DNA from: Akkermansiaceae bacterium UBA985
GTDB taxonomy: Bacteria; Verrucomicrobiota; Verrucomicrobiia; Verrucomicrobiales; Akkermansiaceae
Assembly (NCBI GenBank): GCA_002292185.1
Contig: DBBL01000196.1
Location: forward strand, 20,410 to 26,867
DNA: 6,458 nucleotides
Direction of reading: 5' to 3'
Both the position numbers and the translations under genes were made by a program. The notes under the pieces are model-generated. The model searched no databases. It was not told the DNA's origin and saw nothing but the letters and a program-made list of their open reading frames with translations. Position 1 is the stretch's first letter. Each line of letters starts with the position of its first letter. This document shows, piece after piece, positions 1-5,921 of this stretch.

Positions 1-1342
1 GGGCAACCTCCTTGGCGTGCTCTGCGTGTTCATTTTTGGCCTTTCCGAAGAAGGCGACAAAGATCAGGCGGAACATGTAGAATGTTGTCAATGCGGCAAC
101 AATAACGGCAATGTAGAAAAGGGCTTGGTTGCTCTCATGTGCTGCGTGAAGAATCCCTTCCTTAGAGAAGAATCCGGAAGTTCCGGGAACCGCGGTAAGT
201 GCCATGGTTCCGATGATGAAGGTAATGGCAGTGATTTTCATTTTGCCGAACAGTCCGCCCATTTTCCAGATGTCTTGCTCGTGATGGCAGGCGTAAATGA
301 CAGCACCCGAGCCAAGGAACAGAAGCGCCTTGAACCAGGCGTGGGTGTAGAGGTGGAACATGCCTGCATTGGCATCAACAAGGCCAACGGCCATGACCAT
401 GTAACCGAGCTGCGAGAGGGTCGAGTAGGCGAGGATCTTTTTGATGTCGTTCTGTTGGGTGGCCATCAAGGCGGCCAGTAGCGAGGTGATGGCTCCTACC
501 CAGGCGATGACTTGTGGGGCAGAGCCAATGAGCTCTGCGGTATCTGGAGTGATTCCAAGAGAAAGGAATAAGCGAGCCATCATGTAAACGCCTGCGGCGA
601 CCATGGTTGCTGCGTGGATGAGGGCGGAAACAGGGGTGGGTCCCTCCATGGCGTCGGGAAGCCAGACGTGGAGTGGTAGCTGAGCGGATTTACCGACGGC
701 ACCGCAGAAGATTAGTAGGACGACTGTGCCTGTCAGGCAAGTGCAGAGCAGTGAGAGTTTGCTGCCATCCATGTCGGCAAAAACGACGGTTCCCATAATG
801 CCCCAGAGCATGAGGATGCCGATCATGAAACCAAAGTCACCGATGCGGTTGGTGAGGAAGGCTTTTTTGGCGGCGTCCGCGGCGGAGTCTTTATGATACC
901 AGTGGCCAATGAGTAGGTAGGAAGAGAGTCCAACCAATTCCCAGAAGATGAACATCATGACGAAGTTAGATGCTAGCACGATACCAGTCATGGAGAACAT
1001 GAACAGTGAGAGGCAGCCGAAGTAGCGGGCTTTGGCTTCATCGTCTTTCATGTAGCCGAGCGAGAAGACGTGTACTAACATGCCAATGGCGGTGACGACG
1101 ATCATCATGCCCTTGGAAAGTGAGTCGAGCTGGAGGCCGATATCAAGTTTTAGACCGGCGATGTTGATCCATTCGATGGGTGCTGCACTGACTTCTTTAC
1201 CTAATAAGAGATAGGCGATGATGAAGGTGGATGCCACTGACAGCGTGGAGAGCAGCGCAGATGCGGTGGCATTGCGCTTGAGCCCCAGCTGAATGATAAC
1301 AGCACTGGCGATGGGGATGATGAGGAGTAACCAGGGATTCAT
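1..1342 (-). CDS. nuoL: NADH-quinone oxidoreductase subunit L, 5' part (cut by left window edge)
   Basis: NuoL is the distal antiporter-like proton-pumping subunit of the complex I membrane arm. The frame is open from ATG at 1342 to the left edge, giving 447 visible residues of a protein that is usually about 600-650 long. The missing part holds the last helices and the long lateral helix. The family's functional residues are seen: Glu135 in FIFWELVGLSSYLL (the E. coli Glu144 equivalent), Lys218 in the GAVGKSAQLPLHVWLPDAM motif (Lys229 equivalent), His243 in SALIHAATMVAAG, His330 and His334 in MFHLYTHAWFKALLFL, and Lys394 in GFFSKEGIL (Lys399 equivalent). The rest is a series of hydrophobic membrane helices. 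It follows nuoK by 50 bases, the longest gap in the window. The start MNPWLLLIIPI fits a first transmembrane helix; no Shine-Dalgarno sequence precedes it. The order after nuoK and the HVWLPDAMEGPTPVSALIHA motif favour NuoL over its paralogues NuoM and NuoN. E. coli residue equivalences were aligned by eye. Confidence 0.97.
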   Translation of the reverse strand, partial: MNPWLLLIIPIASAVIIQLGLKRNATASALLSTLSVASTFIIAYLLLGKEVSAAPIEWINIAGLKLDIGLQLDSLSKGMMIVVTAIGMLVHVFSLGYMKDDEAKARYFGCLSLFMFSMTGIVLASNFVMMFIFWELVGLSSYLLIGHWYHKDSAADAAKKAFLTNRIGDFGFMIGILMLWGIMGTVVFADMDGSKLSLLCTCLTGTVVLLIFCGAVGKSAQLPLHVWLPDAMEGPTPVSALIHAATMVAAGVYMMARLFLSLGITPDTAELIGSAPQVIAWVGAITSLLAALMATQQNDIKKILAYSTLSQLGYMVMAVGLVDANAGMFHLYTHAWFKALLFLGSGAVIYACHHEQDIWKMGGLFGKMKITAITFIIGTMALTAVPGTSGFFSKEGILHAAHESNQALFYIAVIVAALTTFYMFRLIFVAFFGKAKNEHAEHAKEVA

Positions 1343-1392
1343 ATGGAAAGTCTATATAGGTCTTTTAAGCGCGTAACGGCTAGCATGGTGCG
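1343..1392 (-). other. nuoK-nuoL intergenic gap
   Basis: This 50-base gap is the longest between genes here. Read on the coding strand it starts GC-rich and ends AT-rich, with CCTATATAGAC about 10-20 bases before the nuoL start. There is no purine-rich Shine-Dalgarno stretch near the ATG. Short complementary arms (ggcta at 1378-1382 and tagcc at 1394-1398) could form a 5-base-pair stem that includes the nuoK stop, but this is too weak to call a terminator or attenuator. The TATATA stretch resembles a -10 box, but I see no convincing -35 partner. The most likely reading is a plain intercistronic spacer. Confidence 0.3.
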
Positions 1393-1719
1393 TTAGCCCC
1401 TTAGTGAGGTAAGCTCGTCTGTGTGGATTGATTGTCTCGCACGGTAGAGAGAAACGATGATGGCCAAGCCAACAGCTACCTCAGCGGCTGCTACGGTAAT
1501 GATGAAAAAGACAAGCATTTGGCCGTCATAGTCTGGCAGTCCCTTATCCGTTACGTTGAAACGTGAGAAGGCAACCAGGGTCAGTGAGGCTGCTGCGAGC
1601 ATCAGCTCTAGGCACATGAAGATGACGATGATGTTTCGCCGTATGATGACACCACCCAGGCCAATGGCAAAAAGCAGGCCTGATATGATGAGGTATTCGT
1701 TGAGTGAAGGAGTGGGCAT
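1393..1719 (-). CDS. nuoK: NADH-quinone oxidoreductase subunit K
   Basis: NuoK is the small three-helix membrane subunit of complex I, homologous to mitochondrial ND4L and related to MrpC. It relays protons between NuoJ/NuoH and NuoN. The product is 108 residues; E. coli NuoK is 100. Helix 1 is about residues 9-26 and is followed by the conserved IIRRN at 25-29. Helix 2 is about 30-51 and carries the key Glu38 in [13 protein letters not shown]. Helix 3 is about 69-91 and carries the second key Glu80 in [14 protein letters not shown]. These match E. coli Glu36 and Glu72. The extra length lies mainly in the loop between helices 2 and 3 (about residues 53-66, containing [11 protein letters not shown]). 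The C-terminus ends in the family-typical LRG. It starts 26 bases after the nuoJ stop, without a visible Shine-Dalgarno sequence. Identification is secure. Confidence 0.98.
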   Translation of the reverse strand: MPTPSLNEYLIISGLLFAIGLGGVIIRRNIIVIFMCLELMLAAASLTLVAFSRFNVTDKGLPDYDGQMLVFFIITVAAAEVAVGLAIIVSLYRARQSIHTDELTSLRG

Positions 1720-1745
1720 GAGAGCTACAGTTCTACGTTAAATGA

Positions 1746-2333
1746 TTATCCCTTGTCAGGTTTGGCGCCATCTTTTGGTGAGGATGTCTTTTTTGACAAG
1801 GCGACACAGCCCACGGTGGCAACCAGCAAAAGCACGGCAATGACCTGGAGTGGGAAGTTATATTCAGTGAAGAGTTTGCGACCAATAAGATGAACATCGG
1901 GTAGGCTGCCGCTGCTTAATTTTTTGTGGATGACGCTCTCTTGCTTATAATCTGCCGCCGCTGCCTCAAGCGTTAATGGGGGAGCTGAGAGGGACTTGTC
2001 ATCAGTGAGGATAACCCCCGCAAGCTGGATGATTAATGCGACCGGAATAAGAACACCAGCGGTGATGGCAAGGCCTTTGCGTGGATGGCTTTCCTCATCT
2101 TTGACATCGAGTAACATAATGATGAAAATAAAGAGCACCATGATCGCTCCGGCGTAGACGAGTATTTGTAAGATGCCGACAAAGTAAGCGTTCAGGCCAA
2201 TAAAGATGCCGGCCAGCCCAATGAAACTAAGCACCATGGAGAGCGCGGATGATACGGGGTTGCGCATGAAGATGACCATGAGGCCTCCGGAGAGCATCAT
2301 GGCTGCAAAGATATAGAAGAAAGGTGATGGCAT
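1746..2333 (-). CDS. nuoJ: NADH-quinone oxidoreductase subunit J
   Basis: NuoJ is the membrane subunit homologous to mitochondrial ND6. It sits between NuoH and NuoK and its third helix, with a pi-bulge, is linked to coupling of quinone chemistry to proton pumping. The product is 195 residues, near the 184 of E. coli. Five membrane segments are apparent: about 3-22, 28-47, 52-75, 88-109 and 160-180. The family signature is the third helix, with ILVYAGAIMVLFIFIIMLL at residues 57-75, including the conserved Tyr60. The NPVSSAL motif at 25-31 is also typical. The loop between helices 4 and 5 (about 110-158) is longer than in E. coli and hydrophilic. In the last helix the position that is usually Glu in an LPFE-type motif is Gln163 (FPLQVIAVLLL). 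The tail is Lys-rich and cytoplasmic in character. It follows nuoI by 18 bases. Identification is secure. Confidence 0.97.
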   Translation of the reverse strand: MPSPFFYIFAAMMLSGGLMVIFMRNPVSSALSMVLSFIGLAGIFIGLNAYFVGILQILVYAGAIMVLFIFIIMLLDVKDEESHPRKGLAITAGVLIPVALIIQLAGVILTDDKSLSAPPLTLEAAAADYKQESVIHKKLSSGSLPDVHLIGRKLFTEYNFPLQVIAVLLLVATVGCVALSKKTSSPKDGAKPDKG

Positions 2334-2351
2334 GGTGATGAAGGCTGAAAA

Positions 2352-2921
2352 TTATTTGATTTCGTTCCACTTGTTAACAAGGCCCTGACGGACACCGCCG
2401 ATCTCGTAAAGGCGCTCCTTGTCATTGACCATCTCTGCTCGGGAAAGGCCGGTCATGGCATAGTCTTGACGGAGGTAGATGGCTTGCTCTGGGCAGACCT
2501 CCTCACACATGCCGCAGTAGATGCAGCGGGTCATGTCGATATCGAACACCTGGGGACGCTTTTCTACTTTCGCCCATGGATCATCGGATTCGATCTCGGT
2601 GGGGATAATAGCGATAGCCTTGGGTGGGCAGATGAATTCGCACAACTGGCATGAGACGCAGCGCTCACGTCCTTTTTCATCAGTCACGAGAGCAGGGACA
2701 CCACGGTAGTAGTCAGGAAGTTGGTCATCCCATTTTGTCTCAGGATATTGCATGGTGATTCCTAGGCCTGAGGAGTTGAAGTTTCTCTTAGCGCCAGGTG
2801 TTTTGCCTAGCACTGCGCGAATAGCATGACCCAAAGTGATGCTTAGGCCCTTGATGACTGCCGGCAAGTAAAGCTTCTCGGCAATGGTGAGCTGAGGACG
2901 TTTGATTTTTATGATAGCCAT
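2352..2921 (-). CDS. nuoI: NADH-quinone oxidoreductase subunit I (2x[4Fe-4S] ferredoxin-type)
   Basis: NuoI (homologue of Nqo9 and mitochondrial NDUFS8/TYKY) carries the [4Fe-4S] clusters N6a and N6b, which pass electrons along the peripheral arm towards N2 and quinone. The product is 189 residues, typical for the family (180 in E. coli). Residues 1-45 are basic and amphipathic, as expected for the part that lies against the membrane arm. Two complete cluster motifs follow: CVSCQLCEFICPP with Cys88, 91, 94 and 98, and CIYCGMCEEVCPE with Cys133, 136, 139 and 143. The family-typical LPDYYRGVPAL stretch (68-78) precedes the first motif. The AIYLRQDYAMT segment after the second motif is also characteristic. 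Its place between nuoH and nuoJ matches the standard order. It starts 31 bases after nuoH; no Shine-Dalgarno sequence is seen, but the start aligns well with the family's length. Identification is secure. Confidence 0.98.
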   Translation of the reverse strand: MAIIKIKRPQLTIAEKLYLPAVIKGLSITLGHAIRAVLGKTPGAKRNFNSSGLGITMQYPETKWDDQLPDYYRGVPALVTDEKGRERCVSCQLCEFICPPKAIAIIPTEIESDDPWAKVEKRPQVFDIDMTRCIYCGMCEEVCPEQAIYLRQDYAMTGLSRAEMVNDKERLYEIGGVRQGLVNKWNEIK

Positions 2922-2952
2922 GTTCTGTGGGCGTAAGAAGTATGCGTGGGAA

Positions 2953-4110
2953 TTAGTTCAGCAGCATAATAATGCCGGCGGTGATAAAGATATTAACCAA
3001 GGCGAGTTCGAAAAATACGACCCAGCCAAGCTTCATCAATTGGTCATAGCGGAAACGAGGAACGGTCCAGCGAACCCAGATGAAGAAGATGACAAAGGCG
3101 ACAACCTTGGTAAGGAAGATGAGAATGTGGAGTAGTCCTCCCAAAGCCATGTTGGAGATGGCGGCATCGAGGCCGAATCCTAAAGACCAGCCACCGAAGA
3201 ATAAGGTGACGATAATAGCAGAGCCAACGATCATCGCGGCATATTCTCCTAGGAAGAAGAGGGCGAATTTCATCGATGAATATTCCGTGTGGTAACCGCC
3301 GACCAGCTCGGTTTCACATTCGGGCAAGTCAAAGGGCATGCGGTTGGTTTCTGCAAAAATGGAGGTGGTGAAAATAATGAATGAGATCGTCAGAGGTATC
3401 ATCAGTAGCCACTGTTCCTTGCAGTTTTGCCAGTATGCGGCATCAAAGACGCTGCCGTGTTCATTCCAAAGAGGGAGTAGTGTCCAGCCGTTTTCGGCCT
3501 GTGAATGAACAATGTCGGACAAGTTGAGTTGTCCAAAGACCATCAGGACAGGTATGAGTGAAAGGCCGAGAGATATCTCATAGGAAATCATCTGGGCGCA
3601 TGATCTCACACCTCCAAGGAAAGAATACTTATTGTTGGAAGCCCACCCAGCGAAGGTGATGCCATAGACACTCAAGGATGCGATGGCAAAGACGAATAAT
3701 GGCCCAGCATCAATGTCAGCGATAACCAGCTTAACGGGCTGATCAAAGACGGTGATACTGCTGCCAAAGGGAATGATGCAGATGCAGAGAAAGGCAGGGG
3801 CAGCGGTGAGTGCTGGCGCGATCCAGAAAAAGAATTTACGCACGTGTGCGGGAACCAGGTCCTCTTTGAGGAATGCCTTTAGGCCATCGGCAAGAGGCTG
3901 AAGTAGTCCAGCGAAGGGGATGTCCTTTTTAGCTCCAAAGAGGGTGAGGGGAATACCCACTCGGTTAGGACCCACTCGATCCTGAATGATAGAGGAGACA
4001 CGGCGCTCTGCATACGTTGAGTATGCAATAATAGGCAGCGTAAAGATAAAGGTGAAGACGACGATCTTTACCGCTGTAGTGAGGATGAGGAAGAGAATTG
4101 CAGGATCCAT
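2953..4110 (-). CDS. nuoH: NADH-quinone oxidoreductase subunit H
   Basis: NuoH (homologue of ND1 and Nqo8) anchors the peripheral arm to the membrane and forms much of the quinone-binding chamber and the entry to the proton channel. Family motifs are seen in order: AERRVSSIIQDRVGPNRVG at 34-52, LLQPLADGLKAFLKED at 69-84, FAGWASNNKYSFLGG at 153-167, SCAQMISYEISLGLSL at 170-185, and the charged loop AETNRMPFDLPECETELVGG at 253-272 followed by GYHTEYSSMKFALFFLGEY. The C-terminal helix begins after PRFRYDQLMKLGW. About eight or nine hydrophobic membrane segments are visible. At 385 residues it is clearly longer than E. coli NuoH (325). The extra residues fall in loops: about 53-68, about 116-130, about 206-233 and a few near 310-325. 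None disturbs a conserved motif. It starts 26 bases after nuoG. Identification is secure; the meaning of the insertions is unknown. Confidence 0.98.
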   Translation of the reverse strand: MDPAILFLILTTAVKIVVFTFIFTLPIIAYSTYAERRVSSIIQDRVGPNRVGIPLTLFGAKKDIPFAGLLQPLADGLKAFLKEDLVPAHVRKFFFWIAPALTAAPAFLCICIIPFGSSITVFDQPVKLVIADIDAGPLFVFAIASLSVYGITFAGWASNNKYSFLGGVRSCAQMISYEISLGLSLIPVLMVFGQLNLSDIVHSQAENGWTLLPLWNEHGSVFDAAYWQNCKEQWLLMIPLTISFIIFTTSIFAETNRMPFDLPECETELVGGYHTEYSSMKFALFFLGEYAAMIVGSAIIVTLFFGGWSLGFGLDAAISNMALGGLLHILIFLTKVVAFVIFFIWVRWTVPRFRYDQLMKLGWVVFFELALVNIFITAGIIMLLN

Positions 4111-4136
4111 GGTATGGAGTGATCAGTTGTCTGTAT

Positions 4137-5885
4137 TTAACCTACGATTTCGCCTTGAGCGATACGTTGGGTTTCACGATCAAGAAGAGGGATAGTTACG
4201 TTGGTATCAATGATGACTTCTCCTAGTTCGCTGATGTTAGCTAGGTTTTTGCCTTCAAGTTGAGGGATGTTGTTTGAGATGATCTCAGAGAGTTGGTCAA
4301 TACTCAGTGGCGCTTGCTCTGGAGTTTCTCCCGTAATGGCGAGGATGATATCACTGATGATTTCCCAGTCGTCACGAGCATCTGCAGGAGGAATGCAGGC
4401 GGCGTTGAGTTTTTGCAGGCGACCCGTTACATTGATCATGCTGCCACGTTTTTCCGCTGAGCTTGCCCCGGGGAAAACGATGTCGCTAGCCTGGGCAGTT
4501 GCGTTAGTGGTATTAAAGATGGAGATGAGAAGCTCAAGGCCATCGATGTATTCGGCTGAGAAACCAGCATCAAGCAGGTCTTCGGCTGCTGCGATCACGG
4601 CCTTAATCGAACCGTTGCTGATACCGTCTTTGATGGCGGCTAATTTTTCGGTTGGGTCGTCCAGCCCCAGAATAAGACCGGCTCCTGTGGTGTTGGGATT
4701 GCGGTCTTCAGAAATCAACATCTTATCAGATTCCTGAGTGTGTGGGATGATGCTTATTAAGTCGGTGCCAAGTTCGGCTGCAAGTGTGCGCATCATGAAG
4801 AGCTCTTCATTGGTTTGCTTGCCAGATGCAATGATGGCGATCTCGTTACCTTCAAATTGTTTGATGGCTTCTCCTGCTGCTGCAATGGAGTTACTCCAGC
4901 AGGTTTCCTCGTGGACTCCGTCGGCTTTGATGAGTGGCGCGCTTAAGCGGTTTTCGTCGCTTGGACAGGTATAGCTGAGGCGATGACTATCTGGCATCCA
5001 GCAAGAGTTGACATCGTCGTTCTGGCGCGGGGTGACGCGGAAGATCTTATTGCCGCGAGTCCAGATGATGATGTTAGTGCCAGTGCCGCAATTAGTATCA
5101 ATGCTTGGTGTTTCCTTGAGGAACCATGTGCGCATTTGGAAACGGAAATCATTAGAAGTAAGCGCTCCTACGGGGCAGAGGTCAACGGTGTTGAGCCCGT
5201 AGTTGTTATCAAGCTCACGTCCTGGGTAGACGCCCACGGTGGTGTGGGTACCGCGCTCTGAGAATCCAAGAACAGGCTCTTGGGCAACCTCGTCCATGAA
5301 ACGTATGCAGCGTGAGCACATGATGCAGCGCTCATCGTCGAGACGAATGCGAGGCCCGATCTTCACATTCTTGGGCTTTTTGACCTTATCTTCCTTGAAG
5401 CGCGAGCTTCCCTTGCCGTGCTGAACAGAAAACTCTTGTAGACCGCACTCTCCAGCCTGATCACAAATAGGGCAGTCCAAGGGGTGGTTGATGAGGAGGA
5501 ATTCCATCACTCCTTCACGGCATTTCTCAACGAGGTCACCTTTAGTTCTGATTCCCATGTTTTCACCAACGGTGTTGGCGCAGGCAATCACTGGACGTGG
5601 CATCCAGCTGATCTCCTGAAATCCATTCTCATCATAAGATGGTTCATCGCCGGGATTAGGGCGAGGAGGCATGCCCATCTGAACGAGGCACATGCGGCAG
5701 TTGCCGGGTGAGGAAAGCTTAGGGTGGTAGCAGTAGTGGGGGACTTCTTTTTCGGCCAGTTTACAGGCTTCAATCATCCGCGTGCCGCGTGGCACTTGAA
5801 TCCAATGCCCGTCAACCTGTATGTTAACCATGCCTTTTTCAGCAGCGGTATCCTTGGGAAGCTTGGTGGTAGTAGAATCGCTCAT
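4137..5885 (-). CDS. nuoG: NADH-quinone oxidoreductase subunit G (short form, no N7 site)
   Basis: NuoG (homologue of Nqo3 and NDUFS1) is the large iron-sulfur subunit that carries electrons from NuoF towards NuoI. Ligand sets seen: N1b [2Fe-2S] Cys52, Cys63, Cys66, Cys102; N5 [4Fe-4S] His134, Cys138, Cys141, Cys147 in HPLDCPICDQAGEC; N4 [4Fe-4S] Cys187, 190, 193 and Cys237 (DLCPVGAL). At the N7 site the pattern CxxCxxxC is reduced to Asp263, Cys266, Thr270, so N7 is absent. Residues from about 258 to 545 form a shortened molybdopterin-oxidoreductase-like domain, inactive in complex I, with the typical late motif ASDIVFPGASSAEKRGSM at 468-486. The total of 582 residues is short beside 783 in Thermus and about 900 in E. 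coli. Residues 1-18 (hydrophilic) precede the point where Thermus Nqo3 starts, so Met19 (5829-5831) is an alternative start. ATG at 5885 was chosen because it leaves a 36-base gap after nuoF. Neither start has a convincing Shine-Dalgarno sequence. Confidence 0.97.
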   Translation of the reverse strand: MSDSTTTKLPKDTAAEKGMVNIQVDGHWIQVPRGTRMIEACKLAEKEVPHYCYHPKLSSPGNCRMCLVQMGMPPRPNPGDEPSYDENGFQEISWMPRPVIACANTVGENMGIRTKGDLVEKCREGVMEFLLINHPLDCPICDQAGECGLQEFSVQHGKGSSRFKEDKVKKPKNVKIGPRIRLDDERCIMCSRCIRFMDEVAQEPVLGFSERGTHTTVGVYPGRELDNNYGLNTVDLCPVGALTSNDFRFQMRTWFLKETPSIDTNCGTGTNIIIWTRGNKIFRVTPRQNDDVNSCWMPDSHRLSYTCPSDENRLSAPLIKADGVHEETCWSNSIAAAGEAIKQFEGNEIAIIASGKQTNEELFMMRTLAAELGTDLISIIPHTQESDKMLISEDRNPNTTGAGLILGLDDPTEKLAAIKDGISNGSIKAVIAAAEDLLDAGFSAEYIDGLELLISIFNTTNATAQASDIVFPGASSAEKRGSMINVTGRLQKLNAACIPPADARDDWEIISDIILAITGETPEQAPLSIDQLSEIISNNIPQLEGKNLANISELGEVIIDTNVTIPLLDRETQRIAQGEIVG

Positions 5886-5921
5886 TTTAATAGAGTGCTG
5901 GTTAGTCTCGGGTAACTTAGC

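Noticed and set aside
17..481. A 154-codon open frame on the plus strand.
   Set aside because: It lies antisense to nuoL, whose minus-strand frame is continuous and full of family motifs. Its translation is low-complexity, polar and unlike any family I know.
1343..1365. TATATA stretch upstream of nuoL as an internal promoter.
   Set aside because: No convincing -35 element at a suitable distance; AT-rich spacers before starts are common when there is no Shine-Dalgarno sequence.
1374..1398. Possible small hairpin at the nuoK stop (taacg/cgtta or ggcta/tagcc arms).
   Set aside because: The stems are only five base pairs with loops of 11-12 bases and no following T-run on the coding strand, so it cannot be called a terminator.
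4267..4974. Two long plus-strand frames (4267-4737 and 4738-4974), back to back.
   Set aside because: They are antisense shadows of nuoG. Their products are Met/Ser/Ala-rich, as expected from reversed coding sequence, and they have no neighbours or signals of their own.
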